From NCBI RefSeq assembly GCF_029784135.1, contig NC_073745.1, forward strand, positions 283,065,803-283,129,802: 64,000 nt of DNA. Reading direction: 5' to 3'. The notes beneath the pieces are model-generated. The model did not search any database. It was not told the origin of the DNA and was given only the letters and a program-made list of their open reading frames with translations. The stretch comes from Toxorhynchites rutilus septentrionalis. Taxonomy: Eukaryota > Arthropoda > Insecta > Diptera > Culicidae. Every line of letters starts with the position of its first letter. The first letter of the stretch is position 1. Shown here one piece after another: positions 1 to 10,357 of this stretch. The translations under genes and the position numbers were made by a program.

Positions 1-1169
1 CCTCGACGTAGACAGTTGAAACAGCAGTTTCTCTCCTTCACCTTCAGCAGACGTTGATCCAATGATGAACTGCAGAATTCCGGACACTTGTAAGATGGGT
101 GGCTGTTACTGCAGAAATCACATTGACTTTGTTGCACTGCAGGCGCGATTGCTGCGTTGGATCGCTGAATCGATTGTCCTCCCCAGGATGGTTTAGAAGA
201 CGCACGCTGATGTTTGGATGCCACTTCGTTGGTTGTCTGGCATCTCTCCAAAATTGACACCCGTTCTTTCAGGAATTGGACAGTTAGGTCGAAATTTGGT
301 AGTTCACCTCGCCGTATGGTAGCCTCCCAAAGTTTCTTCGTCTCGCCATCAATGGATTGTGCTAACAAATAAACAGCAATTTGCTCTGAAACACCAGTAA
401 ATTCCTGTCCAAGGAACTTTAAATTCTCCACATGGTTGCTGAATGTTTCAACTAATTTTTGCAGCTCACTGTAATTTTCTTTCACTATTTTTTGCAAGCT
501 TAACAACCCGCGAATATGCAAATCGATCATTCGCCGCTTGTTCTCGTATCTCTCCTCTAGCAGTTGCCAGGCTCTGTCGTAGTTTCCTTCGTTTAGCGTC
601 CTGGCGTCAATCAATTTGGCAGCGTCTCCCACTAGAGCCTTCTCTAGATGATACAACTTGATGCGAGGAGGCTCATTGCTTCGATCCACTACATCTCGGA
701 ACATTATTTTAAACTTCTCCCAGTGCTCATATCTGCCGTCGAATGTTGGTATGGCACGTGGGAGCGATTGCTGAATCACTAATGGCGGCGGATTCATAAT
801 GGGTTGTGAAGCAGCCGGTTGTGCTTGTCGCTCTAGCAACATTTCTAATTTCACTGTCACTTCGTTGTAAATTTCCTCAAACTGCACATAACGATTATCA
901 ATTTCTTCTTGCTCCAACGCTGGACTTCCACTCACTATTTGCTGATGATAACCGTCAAAGTCGTTATTCGCTGCTTCAACTCGTTTCATCCACACTTTGA
1001 CTTGTTGACTGGAAATTTCCTTTTGCTCCACTTCTGCTTGTTGAAGGAGATGCATGATCCTCGTTATTTTTCCTTGCGCTGCCCCGCGGAGCGCAGACAA
1101 AGCTTCGATGCTGCTAGCAACTTCTGCAGCTGCACTGTCGTTTTTCACTGGTGTTCTCTTCGTGGGCAT
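1..1169 (-). CDS. BEL/Pao LTR retrotransposon gag, 5' part (runs off the window)
   Basis: An uninterrupted minus-strand frame of 389 codons starts at the ATG at 1169 and leaves the window at base 1. The first ~130 residues are charged and coiled-coil-like. The next ~200 residues match the DUF1759-type capsid region of BEL/Pao gag, with phrases such as LPRAIPTFDGRYEHWEKFK and LVGDAAKLIDA. Near the window edge lie a zinc knuckle of the form C-x2-C-x3-H-x4-C (from about residue 350) and the start of a second (CFNC). Gag packages the element RNA in cytoplasmic particles; protease, RT and integrase should follow outside the window. The open frame and the adjoining LTR and primer-binding site suggest a fairly recent copy. 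The clade is clear from sequence recognition; the exact family name is unknown. Confidence 0.85.
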   Translation of the reverse strand, partial: MPTKRTPVKNDSAAAEVASSIEALSALRGAAQGKITRIMHLLQQAEVEQKEISSQQVKVWMKRVEAANNDFDGYHQQIVSGSPALEQEEIDNRYVQFEEIYNEVTVKLEMLLERQAQPAASQPIMNPPPLVIQQSLPRAIPTFDGRYEHWEKFKIMFRDVVDRSNEPPRIKLYHLEKALVGDAAKLIDARTLNEGNYDRAWQLLEERYENKRRMIDLHIRGLLSLQKIVKENYSELQKLVETFSNHVENLKFLGQEFTGVSEQIAVYLLAQSIDGETKKLWEATIRRGELPNFDLTVQFLKERVSILERCQTTNEVASKHQRASSKPSWGGQSIQRSNAAIAPAVQQSQCDFCSNSHPSYKCPEFCSSSLDQRLLKVKERNCCFNCLRR

Positions 1170-1310
1170 TTTGCTCGTTGTTTGATTGTTCGTTCACTTC
1201 ACAAATTGTTCAAATACACTCACTCACTTTAGTCTATTAACGCTTCACTGTTTAAATTCCGTGTTTGATTTCACACTGGTAACTGCTCTTCTTCTCGGAG
1301 TCTGCTTCGA

Positions 1311-1328
1311 TCCGGTTCGAAGGACCAA
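1311..1328 (-). other. Candidate primer-binding site of the BEL/Pao element
   Basis: On the minus strand this reads TTGGTCCTTCGAACCGGA, immediately 3' of the proposed LTR end and about 140 bases before the gag ATG. Position and the TGG start fit a tRNA-primed minus-strand start site. I cannot verify the tRNA pairing without a mosquito tRNA set. Confidence 0.45.
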
Positions 1329-1335
1329 TTTCTTA

Positions 1336-1665
1336 TGTGTGGTTCGATGGTGGACTGTATATGATTGGGGAGGAGGCAAAGATGCTCGTGACCTTTCCTC
1401 GGTTTAATTGGACAGCTGGTGATGCCTCACGCATGCGACAATCACAATCGCCGGGAAGTAGCTGGCTGAAAAGCTGCGTGCTGCGAAACTTTCCACTCGC
1501 TGATCTACGCTGACGACCACTCTCGTTGAATCAGCTGCTAGATAGAAACTCTTAAACACTGTGAAATTCAATACACGGAATGTTGTCTTTTATAATACAC
1601 TTTATTTACATTGCCCTAGCTTAATCTAAAATTATACTAACTTATTCTAGACTAAAAGAGAAACA
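1336..1665 (-). repeat. Probable 5' LTR of the BEL/Pao element
   Basis: Read on the minus strand the segment starts TGTTTCTC (1665) and ends CCACACA (1336), the TGT...ACA form expected of an LTR. It contains AATAAAG followed by a TATA-like TTATAAAAG about 10 bases later. The 3' LTR is outside the window, so the boundaries rest only on terminal dinucleotides, position relative to the primer-binding site, and promoter-like content. A boundary error of tens of bases is possible. Confidence 0.45.
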
Positions 1666-1883
1666 CTTGTAAAAAAAAACTGTTTGAGGTAAAACACTTC
1701 TTGAGCCGTCAAAAAAATATAGATGTGAGAGCGTCTCACTGGCTGAAACGCATAGGTTTATTCAGCGGTAATGCTGCAATAGCGATGGACAGCATTTTTC
1801 TTTCTTGTGTTGTTGCCGTTATTGCGCTATGTAATGCACGTGCGCTGCTGGAAGGGGAATCAAAGAAAAGGGGCGTTTGTTCC

Positions 1884-2294
1884 TTATGAACATGTACAGA
1901 CATGTTTTCTCTTGCGGGTTCTCTTTTCTTCAGTCGTGAGACTGAACAGGCGCGTTGGATGGTAAATGACATTAATTTTTGTACCGTCAATTAATTCCTT
2001 CAGAGAGAGAAGGGTTTCAACATGTTCGGGATTTCTCACCTTCAACACGTATCGGGATCGGTTTTCTTCGGTGTGGGCGTTCTCAATATCACCCTTCACC
2101 GCATCTTGAATGGTTTTCCCAATTATAAACGGGTTCTTTGGAAGTTTACAACCTTCCTGTGCCTGGAGCAAGAGGAAATGTGCTTGCCCGAACTCGCCGT
2201 TTGGGTCAATAAAAAGTGGAACTGTATAATTATAATTGTTGCGCCTTTTATTTATATCAGGTGGTACCGCGCCACCACTGCTTTTAGCCGCCAT
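1884..2294 (-). pseudogene. ORF1 relic of an I/LOA-type non-LTR retrotransposon
   Basis: A 136-codon minus-strand frame begins with a normal ATG (2294). Residues ~45-110 contain NPFIIGKTIQDAVKG, then RYVLKVRNPEHVETLLSL, then LIDGTKINVIYHP. This order (IG-K block, RYVLKVR block, LxDGTxIxVxxHP block) is typical of ORF1 nucleic-acid chaperone proteins of I- and LOA-clade LINEs. After IYHP the frame runs into unrelated sequence and stops, so the zinc knuckles and all of ORF2 are absent. Sequence from 2295 to ~2500 probably includes the element's 5' leader. Family assignment is by recognition only. Confidence 0.5.
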
Positions 2295-2531
2295 AATGAC
2301 GGCTGGGCTAATCGACCCACTGAGTTTTTAATATGGTATTTATTGATGAGATAAGATGAGAAAAATGGTTTCGCTTACCGCGTACCTGAAGATAACAACC
2401 AGTGATTAACCGAGATCTCTGGTTATCGCCGTAGAAACACCTCAATTCCAGGAAATGAAAAAACAGCCTTCGAAGAGGTCCTCTGGCACTCACTAAACTG
2501 GATCACCAATATATTCTCTTTTTTTGGTTTT

Positions 2532-4129
2532 TTGACGTAAAACTACGTCTTTCATTAAGGGTGCCAAATCAGAAAACAGGTCACGTTTTTATGAAATAAA
2601 GGTAACGTTAATAACTATTTTTTTTTAAGAATTAAGGGGAATATTTGCCTTGAGTATAAACAGTGGATCTCGCTGAGGCAAACTTTCATTCGGCATCGGA
2701 CTGTTGAGCAATCCAGTTCACTTTGCTTTCATTGCACTTCGATCTAAGATTGGACCCCACCAGTGGTAATCCAACTTGGATATCGTCGTTTGCTTTTTAT
2801 GTTCGTTATTCGTTATTCGTATCGTGTGTTTTTCTTCCCGCGTCATAAATTGGACGTTTCGCGTAGTGTATGATGAGCAAGAGGAAGAGGGAGGCAGGCT
2901 CTAGCCCTGCAAAAAACGAACGCATTGCCAGGGGCAATGAAATTTCGAGCAAGCGTCATCTAATGATGCACGCGATGTTGGTGTAGTGAAAAGCGCTCGC
3001 ACTGAACCGAGTCTTCGCGAGTGTGACACCGCATCGAACAACAGCAAAATAGGCGATTTCGGCGCGTCGGTCGAAAATGTAAACGGCTTCTTTGGTGCCT
3101 TTGAGATTGCATCAATGCATTAAACTGACGTTATGGCGAAGCAGGCGTTAAGGTTATGCTCCAAAAAAATATTTGGGGAATACCAAGCATTTTGAATGTC
3201 TTACTGGAATGTTAAAAGTTATTTAGGTTCGCGTGCCAGTCGCAAGACTGCCTTCAACTAGGATTGCATTTGCGCTAATATTGATCATAATGAAGCATTG
3301 CTACTGTTTTGGAGGTTGTTGATATTAACAAAAAGAGTTTATTTCGCTTGTTTAGTCACCATGAAAGTAAATGTCGTTCTGGAGTTTTGTATGTGATTAG
3401 GTTTCGCTTACCAGTAGCAAAAATTCCTCCACTAAGGGTGACAGCTGCGCTTCTCTCGAGCATGAGAAAGTAATGCAACTTTTTTTGAGACCAGTAATAT
3501 TAACAAAAGCGTTTCTTTTGAGAATAGCGCAAAATGATGAGAAGTATTTGTACTCCTAGTAGCTTCAAGCCACCAAGAACTTCTGTATGCATGCTATGGC
3601 GAACGCTTATTTGGCGCTTGGTTTACGTTGTACGAACGATGCCTAGAGGTGCGATTGCTTTGAGGCAATACTAAATAACATGTAGCATGATATTTGATAC
3701 TTGCAAGTGTTGTCATTGTTGTTGTTTCCATTCGGTGCCAAACATATATTGATGTAGTTATGAGATGTGGAATAATGGTGCTGGTGTAACATGTATGTAA
3801 TCGACTGTAGCCGAGTCTATGTCAATTGCGAAAAAGGCCACCGGAATAGCGTTCGAGGTAAATTTTCAATGCATTGACATGAAATAAATTGCGACATACT
3901 ATCAGCTAGTGTATTGTTTTGCGAGGACAACAATAAATCATCAATCAATTATCGTCAACTGATTCTACAATGAAAAACCATTTTAAAAATTATTCTACTA
4001 AGCAGTTGTTTCGAAAATTTCACAACATTATAGAATAATATCCAAAGGTATAAACAAGCGACTTATATAAAATAACAGCGTAGTTCTACGTCAACAATGC
4101 GGTCGTATCTTGGACACAACCTCCTATAA
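2532..4129 (+). mobile_element. Helentron-like non-autonomous element, type A, copy 1
   Basis: The left end is TTGACGTAAAACTACGTC followed by the type-A subterminal block (GGTGCCAAATCAGAAAACAG, then CACGTTTTTATGAAATAA). The right end is the shared block: a CTACGTCAAC subterminal repeat (about 4088-4096), then the hairpin arms GGTCGTATC / GACACAACC (4101-4122), ending CTCCTATAA and followed by a T-run. The body aligns by eye with copy 3 (42980-44602) at several places, e.g. GGGGAATATTTGCC near 2638 and GCATCAATGCATTAAAC near 3110. No transposase or helicase is encoded, so movement would need a helper elsewhere. A TATA-type promoter-like stretch lies near 2655-2690. Confidence 0.7.
2870..3123 (+). 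pseudogene. Frameshifted ORF relic carried inside element A copy 1
   Basis: An ATG at 2870 opens a basic N-terminus (MMSKRKREAGSSPAKNERIA). The frame breaks near 2955, and a neighbouring frame carries on with SSNDARDVGVVKSARTEPSL and ends in IASMH plus TAA at 3121. The promoter-like stretch GAGTATAAACAG lies about 210 bases upstream. I do not recognise the protein. It could be a captured host exon or the N-terminus of an unrelated transposon protein. The 1.6-kb sister copy at 42980 lacks an obvious equivalent in this part. Confidence 0.35.
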
Positions 4130-4349
4130 TTTTTTATAACTTCACTTATAATTTTCTTTTTCTATTCTTTCTTTTTATTTCAAATTCACTGAGTCTTAAT
4201 ACAGACTTTTGCAGCACTTTTTCTCACTCAAACACAGCACAACACAACGCAGCGCAAATTTGGCGGGAAAACAAAAATAAGAAGAAAACGTTAGTGGGTA
4301 GAACTTGAATCAAGCAACACCCGTGATTTTTATTCTAGCGGCTGCATAA

Positions 4350-4622
4350 GTTGCCCGTTATTGACAGCTCTTTTCGGGAAAGCACACAAATGGACAGAAA
4401 TGGGAATGCTTCCAATTCTCATCAATTTAAACTATATACAGACTATGGGATTGTAATGTATAGCATATCAAACAAATCTTAGAAAAATTCCGATTCAATT
4501 GGTGTGTAAATCGTTGAAATCCGTTCGCAGCAAAAATAGTTTTTAACGCTAACTTTATTTCATAAAAACGTGACCTGTTTTCTGATTTGGCACCCTTAAT
4601 GTAAGACGTAGTCCTACGTCAA
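4350..4622 (-). repeat. Isolated type-A left end, inverted
   Basis: The minus strand from 4622 reads TTGACGTAGGACTACGTC and then the same ~270-bp subterminal block as the type-A left ends at 2532, 17665 and 42980, ending near the CCGTTATTGACAGC-like stretch at about 4358. No matching right end is found to its left apart from that of the direct-orientation copy, so this is a truncated inverted copy. With the left end at 2532 it simulates 90-bp terminal inverted repeats around a 2.1-kb unit. The stretch 4130-4349 shows no recognisable feature. Confidence 0.65.
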
Positions 4623-4647
4623 AAAAAAAACAGTAATATGTTATATA

Positions 4648-4903
4648 TGAGGGGCTTAGAATGCAAGGGGTGTAAGTGACCTGATCGATTTCTCTTCATT
4701 AACTTTTTCTTTAGTTAATAACTCAATTGCAAAAACGTTCCAATTTAAGTTTGCTATAAAATCCGATAGACGGGGTTCTGACCTATCTTCCACATTGTAA
4801 AATACAGCTGGGAATGTATTTGCTGCTAAGTTATGACCAAAATAGAGAGTCGATGTAGAGAAATCGATCAAATCACTTACACCCCTTTCATTCTAAGCCC
4901 CTC
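4648..4903. mobile_element. 256-bp MITE with ~47-bp terminal inverted repeats
   Basis: The left end GAGGGGCTTAGAATGCAAGG and the right end, whose complement begins GAGGGGCTTAGAATGAAAGG, stay inverted-complementary through GGGTGTAAGTGA and ATCGATTTCTCT. The interior is AT-rich. A 71-codon frame on the minus strand crosses it but resembles no protein. I could not define a target-site duplication. Confidence 0.75.
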
Positions 4904-4904
4904 A

Positions 4905-5072
4905 GATGGAAATGTTCAGAATAAAATTTCTTAGCATCTCATCATATTCACGATAATTTTCAATGATCCAAACTTTGTAATTTATGGAAAGAACTACTAA
5001 CCTCACAAATTTACTAACAGTTTGACACTGCGAAATGTAAACCATCATCACTTTCACCGCCTGTGTGTAATT
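4905..5072 (-). repeat. Part of an inverted MITE copy interrupted by element B
   Basis: On the minus strand this stretch carries GCGGTGAAAGTGATGATGGT and later TAGTTCTTTCCATAAATTAC, both found in the same order at 6408-6480 on the plus strand. The missing end of this copy (TTGGCGATCTAACG, read on minus) sits at 6354-6367, directly beyond element B. Element B therefore split an older copy of the 6368-6818 MITE family. The far end appears cut by the MITE at 4648-4903. Confidence 0.6.
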
Positions 5073-6347
5073 TTGACGTAGGATTACGTCTTTCGGGAAC
5101 ATATTGGGGCACAACTTGAAAATCGAAAATCGAGCACATCGTGAAAATTGTCCAATTTCAAACGCTTATTGCTAAGTCATTTCATGATGGATGGATGAAA
5201 TTGTTACGTCAATCGATTTCGGCACTCTATAACAATTTTTCATGTTGAATAAAATAATATATATCATAAAACTATCTATCGAACAATTGAAAAATCTCAA
5301 CCCCTATCTTAACGGAAATACCCACTTCTGATTGGTCGAAACTGACGACACATGCAGCGGTTCCCTAACAGGGACATCGAAACCAAGCTGTCTGGGGGAA
5401 ATCGGAATTACAAGTATATGCAAGTTGGGGGCATTTTCAAAGTGTAAGTAAGGTGAGTGCTACGAATAATTCTAGCAAATAAAATTTCAATTTAGAACTT
5501 TAATGTTGATTGCTTCGTGAAATTTCATATCAATGAACGATCGTGTATTGTGAAAAATTTAGCAAAAGAGTAAGTGTAAAATTATAAATGGTAGCAATTG
5601 TGTTAAAAATGACTTGATATATGAAACGATTTATTTCAATTTCATAAGTAAAAACCAAGGTGTGTTCCCGCTCGAAAACGGGTCGTTCGGTTTAAGCTGT
5701 CTGTTTTTTTGTATTCATTTTCAACCATGAAAATTTAATACGAAAGAAAAATTGGAAAAGTGCAAAAATATTCGAAAAAGAGATTTCTCATTTGCTCCAC
5801 ATATAGTATTAGGTGTTGTTAGTCCAATTAAAATTTCGCATTGGGGTGAATAAAAGGTTGAATAAACACTTAGAAAATAAAAATTATAAAAGAAAATTAC
5901 CTTTTCCATTTCAAATATGCTTTCTCTATAATAAAGTAACGTGTTTTTACTGATGAGAAAAATTGATAATTGTGTTCGGTATTGAAAATTATCTTATTTT
6001 TTTGTGAGTTTTTTTTCTATATTTCATCCATACATAACACAGGAGGCATCTCGTCTAGGGTCACAGAGGGCGGTTTTAATCATATCTCATTCCACTTCGG
6101 CATCTTCTATCAGATACGCACCATTCAACGAATGTTTACAACCCTTCTGTCATCATCACTCGGTAAACACCGGTGGAATGAAGAAACAATACTCAACAAC
6201 CGGCAACAACAAAACGGCCCCGGCCACGAAATCATTGTCAAAGAGTTTAACAATGTAATTCTTCGAACATATCCAAAATCAACAGATAGCCTAACGGAAT
6301 CCTACGGCAACTATGCGGTCGTGTCTCGGACACAACCCTCCTATGAC
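5073..6347 (+). mobile_element. Helentron-like element, type B, copy 1
   Basis: The left end TTGACGTAGGATTACGTC is followed by TTTCGGGAACATATTGGGG. The right end has the near-complete subterminal repeat, the hairpin GGTCGTGTC / GACACAACC, and CTCCTATGAC before a run of six T. One copy of the internal minisatellite unit (CCCTAACAGGGACATC ... CTGGGGGAAATC) lies near 5362-5400. The whole 1.28 kb is collinear with 21139-22489. It encodes no mobility protein, but its last 330 bases hold a decayed histone H2B-like tail (see 6016-6246). Confidence 0.75.
6016..6246 (+). pseudogene. Captured histone H2B 3' end (decayed) in element B copy 1
   Basis: The frame from 6016 reads SIFHPYITQEASRLGSQRAV. Against the H2B C-terminal helices (general form ...ERIAAEASRLAHYNKR...) EASRL matches, and 18 residues separate SRL from the next aligned Arg in both. 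The conserved Glu of the PGEL segment also falls in register (NE). Further on HSVNTGGMKKQYSTT parallels the H2B end HAVSEGTKAVTKYTSS. At 6216-6226 the remains of a histone stem-loop follow (GGCCC-CGGCC, loop deleted), then a downstream-element-like TCAAAGAGTT (about 6238-6247). Identity is low, so this is an old relic. The assignment is inference from positional matches plus the 3' signals. Confidence 0.5.
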
Positions 6348-6353
6348 TTTTTT

Positions 6354-6381
6354 CGTTAGATCGCCAATTGGCGATCTAACG
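6354..6381. repeat. 28-bp perfect palindrome at a head-to-head MITE junction
   Basis: Bases 6354-6367 (CGTTAGATCGCCAA) and 6368-6381 (TTGGCGATCTAACG) are exact reverse complements with no spacer. It is best explained as two MITE ends abutting head to head. Confidence 0.8.
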
Positions 6382-6818
6382 TACAAATCTACACCTAGGC
6401 GGCGCTGCGGTGAAAGTGATGATGGTTTTAAATTTTTCCATGTGAGCTTATGGAAGGTTGTAGTTCTTTCCATAAATTACAATGTTATAATCATAAAAGA
6501 TTATTTGATTGCGATGAGTTTGTAAGAAATTTAATTCTGCGCAATTTTATATATAATATGTTATTTATTTATCTCTTTCAGTAGTGAAAACTATAAAAAT
6601 GTTGACAATGGTTGAATTAAAGAAGGAAATTCGAGAGCACAATCAAACACAAGTAGAAAAATGCACGATTCCTGCATATGAGAACTACCTTGGAAAGCCC
6701 GGAAGCAAAATATACGTGATTTGTTTTTAGTTTTAGGTTACATTAGCATCATTTTCTTAGTTCAAAAACAAAATCCAGATGTCTCACCAATCGTTTACGT
6801 TTTGCGTTAGATCGCCAA
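6368..6818 (+). mobile_element. 451-bp MITE-like element with TTGGCGATCTAACG ends
   Basis: The left end TTGGCGATCTAACG (6368) is matched by the inverted CGTTAGATCGCCAA ending at 6818. A second, inverted and interrupted copy covers 4905-6367. The interior holds a 44-codon frame after a splice-acceptor-like tract. The superfamily is not evident, and no duplication of target bases could be set because the left neighbour is another end of the same family. Confidence 0.6.
6599..6730 (+). CDS. Unrecognised 44-codon ORF inside the 6368-6818 element
   Basis: The frame MLTMVELKKEIREHNQTQVE... ends in TAG at 6728. It is preceded by a pyrimidine-rich tract and TTTCAG at 6576-6581, so it could be a 3' exon rather than a free ORF. 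The LTMVELKKEIREHN start is faintly SAP-like (helix with leucine and lysine spacing), but the segment is too short to call. Nothing shows that it is expressed. Confidence 0.2.
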   Translation: MLTMVELKKEIREHNQTQVEKCTIPAYENYLGKPGSKIYVICF

Positions 6819-7092
6819 TAAACTAAGTTATCATTTGATGCCAAATGGTTGCTTCCCAAAGCCATGAAAAATTATCAAAATTGCTGTTCGATTTTTCAAA
6901 CGCTTGGCCTAATATGGGTTAAACAACACGGATATCGGATGTAACGATAAAAAAAAAGAACAAACTGTGTATATTTGTACAACCTCGTTTGTAAATCATT
7001 ATTTGCTTATAGAAACTAAGAGCTATAACTAATATCACATGGACGCAAATATATTATCTATCCTAACCATCCGGAACCACATCTCCAAGATC

Positions 7093-9076
7093 CTAGTTGC
7101 CGTGAGTACTTTCACTGCATCCCACTACAGGTGCCATAGTGCCCATGCTGTGCAAAACTGAGTTGCTGTAATACTCGTGCTGATGGGAACCACTCGTTCC
7201 GGATGAATTCGCAACGGGAACTGACGCTTCGCCATTTTGTTGTGGCATTAATTGATTTTCGTTTTGGGACGAAACCTGGCCCCCGGGCTGTTGCTGATAG
7301 TGAAGACTAGCGTTGTCGAGCGATGTACTTGACGGATAACCGTAGAAATTATCCACCTTCGAGAGATTGTTAGCGAATCCTGCCGGTCGAATCATAGGCT
7401 GCAGTGGGAACTGATGGTGGTGGTCAGTGATCGACGGTGGTATGAGAGAAAATGCATCCAGCGGAGGTTCCGCCGGATCTTTATCCACGATGACCACGTC
7501 GGAATTTACGCTTTCGCACAGACGCTCCTGTTCCTCATCGGCGGGTTGTGGTTCAGATGGCGCCAGGGGCTCCACAGTAGCTTGGTGGCATTCGCTCTCG
7601 CCAGTCGGGTTGTCCTCGCTTGATACATGCTTCGCGCGATGTAGCTGATACTTCAACCCGCTGATCGAAACGAACGTACATTTAGAGCACTTGTACAGCA
7701 GATTGGATGCAACATCTGCATGCAACCGCTCCAAATGCTTCCTGTAAGTGGTGCTTTGAATGCTGGTATAGTCGCAGTAGGAACAACTGTACATATGTCC
7801 ATTGGAATTGTGTCTCATTTTGTGCCTCCGGATAGCGTTGTGATCATTAGTGGAATAATCACAGTGATCACACTTGAACTTCTTCTCGTCGGAATGCTTC
7901 GCCACGTGTGATTGCAGCAGGTATCTCGTTTTGAACACCATTCCACATATAGAGCATCTCATTCGCCCTTCGACAGCGCCACCATCGCTCACGTGGCGAC
8001 TCTCAACGTGAGCTTTCAGTGTTTTCTGGTTCGAAAATTTGAGGCCACATTTAACGCAATTCACCGGCAGCGACGAGTGCTGCTTCGGATGATCGCTTGA
8101 CCCATCCGATTGCTGCTTATCCTGCGACGTCGTCTGTTGGCCTCGTGGGTGGTCTCGGTGGGAGCGCCTGTGATTTCGGAGCTGTTTATTGTTTTTGAAT
8201 GCTTTATCGCAGATTGCGCAGATGAAGTTCTTTTCGTCGGAGTGAATCTTCATGTGGGTGTTGTTCAGTCTGCACAGGACGGGTGTTTTAAAATTGCACA
8301 AATGACACGAATAGAGCTCCATGTCGACGGAATGCTCTCGCCACAAATGAGTGTGCAGCGTATTCCAGCTTCGGAATTCTTGCGAGCCACATTCCGGGCA
8401 TCGCACGGTGTCCGGTGAGATGGATTCGGTTGGAGGTACGTGACACTTTTTGTGATACATCAGAGTTTCCGGTTGCTTAAAGCGAGCTCCACAGTCGGCC
8501 AGATCGCATTTATAGCCCTCTTCGAGGGGAGTCAAGTTGGTGTAGAGTTTCTTTAGTTTGGTAATTCCGGTCTGTTTCGCCCCCTTTGGACGACCTCTGT
8601 TTCGTGTGCGATCTTTTTCCGCACTATGCGTGGTGGAAGTGGACGTTTGAGGTTGTTCACTATTCGATCCCGACGGTTCATCAATTTTGATTTCTTCAAC
8701 TTTGTTAAGAGGCGCTATCGGAGTGGAGATTGATGTGGTTGGGTGGGGAGATATATGATTACTGGGAGCCGGTGGAGAGTGGTGCTCCATAAGGTTCCCC
8801 GATACATATATTCGTGGTGGTGGTTGTTGCTGCTGTGGTTGGGCCGATGGTGCCTGGGATATTGCTGGTGGGATGGTATGAGTAATTGTCTGTTCGGTCG
8901 CATTCTTATCCTGTGGCATCGGTGGATCAAGATTGATTATCTCTTCGGCACAGACGAACAAAATATCCTCATCAGTTTGATGATATTGCTGTGAATCTGG
9001 TGGAACTGAAGGTTCAGGTAATGCCTGCGGTTGTTGCTGGTGGTGGTCGATTATGTCTGTGGGTGGTGCAGCAATC
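7093..9076 (-). CDS. C2H2 zinc-finger protein, coding exon 2 (residues 646-1306 of 1306)
   Basis: The exon starts after a good acceptor (minus strand TTTGTTTCAG, AG at 9078-9077); its first base completes an Arg codon split AG|G. It ends at TAG 7095-7093. Nine C2H2 fingers span about residues 836-1129, in three groups. The first binds the pattern C-x4-C (YKCDLADCGARF), several later ones are of the ZNF-array kind with a KCDHCDYS-type knuckle. Upstream are an AT-hook-like RNRGRPKGAK (804-813) and a degenerate copy of the exon-1 motif (RIYVSGNLM, about 733). The C-terminal ~170 residues are Gln/Ser-rich and disordered. It is expected to be a nuclear DNA-binding regulator. I do not recognise an orthologue. 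A start at 8961 is wrong, because that codon is TTG and the frame continues upstream to the splice site. Confidence 0.9.
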
Positions 9077-10014
9077 CTGAAACAAACGAGGAGATGAGAT
9101 TAAGGTTTGGTTTGGTTTGTAAGGTTCTCTGTTTGAAGTAACTCTGCGTGCGAATAATGGATAGCAGCCGAAAAAGAACCTGAAACTATTGAGAACCAGA
9201 GCAGAGGATCCAGCAGGATGTTTATAATAGCCATTATCCATGGCTGGTACGCAAAGAAAGTATTGGATTAACCTCTAAGCCAAGGTGTGACGAGGGATGA
9301 ATTATCGGGGGGGTCTGATTAAATATCTTGCCACTAACGGAACCTGTGGAGTAGCAGGGCGCGTCTACAGTACTGTGTGCCCCTACTGCATTAAGCGGGG
9401 CACTGATGCAGTTGACCTTCTTTACCGCGCAGCTCGTGGGACCTTTATGAATAATCCCAACGAACAAAACTTTTCGGATTTCGGCAACCCAGAAATTTAA
9501 AAATCCAAAAACCTTGAAAATCTAAGACCTTCTGGAGCTAGGCGTCAAATTTGTGGTTCCACGCAAAGAGACATCATCATGGATTCCGGTAAAGGGAAGA
9601 TTTTACGCGGTGAACCTTTGAAGCTAATTCAAGAGCCTTGGGTTCACGAGAGGAAGAATACCGGTTCATGTAAGTTATTCTTTCTTTCTTTCTTTGTTTT
9701 TAAGAGGCTTTAAACTTTGCAGTTCATTCGCCTCTATGTAAGTTATTCTACGATGACAAGCATGACACCCCAAAAGCTGCTGTCTTAGTGAATGCAAATA
9801 TAAAATACTTTCCTGTAACAGAGTTCAGATAATGAATTTGACAGACAGATAATTGAGTTTGATAAATTTCCCATGGAAGGTAATTATATTAGCTTACTTG
9901 CTGTGCCCTTGCGAGCGGCCTTCCGGCAGTTAAGCGGAACATTCGTCATGGGGGACGAAAACTTGCGTGTAGGCATGTTTTTGAGTTCTTTCTTCGTTTT
10001 ATTTATCAATTACT

Positions 10015-10357
10015 TCTCAGTTTCCACGACAAAATTGTTGGAGTAGATCTTACGCTTCAGGTTTGCCCTGAAATTTTCGATGGGACACAATAGGGGGACG
10101 TTGGGCGGGTTCGCCGACTTGGGTACCACATCGATATTCAGCCGCTCCTTCTCCTCTAACGATCGCTTCGAGTAGTGGGCCGGCGCCAGATCCGGCTAGA
10201 ACACCGCGTCTTCGCCCTTATGGTATTTCTTGATGAACGACGCAACTTCCGGTAGGCACTTCGTACTATAAATATCCCCGTTCACGGCCAGTGCGGACCT
10301 AAAGAAGAGCGGCTTTGACATCCCTTTCTCGCTGATAACCACAAGATAGACGTAGGA
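10015..10357 (-). pseudogene. DD37E Tc1/mariner transposase relic (C-terminal half)
   Basis: One continuous minus-strand frame reads VISEKGMSKPLFFRSALAV, GDIYSTKCLPEVASFIKKYH, then EDAVF-stop-PDLAPAHYSK and later SANPPNVPLLCPIENF. The catalytic D of PDLA and the E of PIENF are separated by 37 residues, which is the DD37E spacing known from mosquito Tc1/mariner elements. A single TAG replaces the usual Trp before PDLA. The GC content and otherwise intact frame suggest a modest age. The N-terminal DNA-binding half and the terminal repeats were not found. Confidence 0.8.

Noticed and set aside
2532..4622. 2.1-kb DNA transposon with 90-bp TIRs
   Set aside because: The right-hand 'TIR' is a separate inverted type-A left end; the true right terminus of the direct copy lies at 4129, as the 1.6-kb sister at 42980-44602 shows.
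8743..8994. Plus-strand frames across the zinc-finger exons
   Set aside because: They are antisense shadows of a long minus-strand coding exon with clear C2H2 domains.
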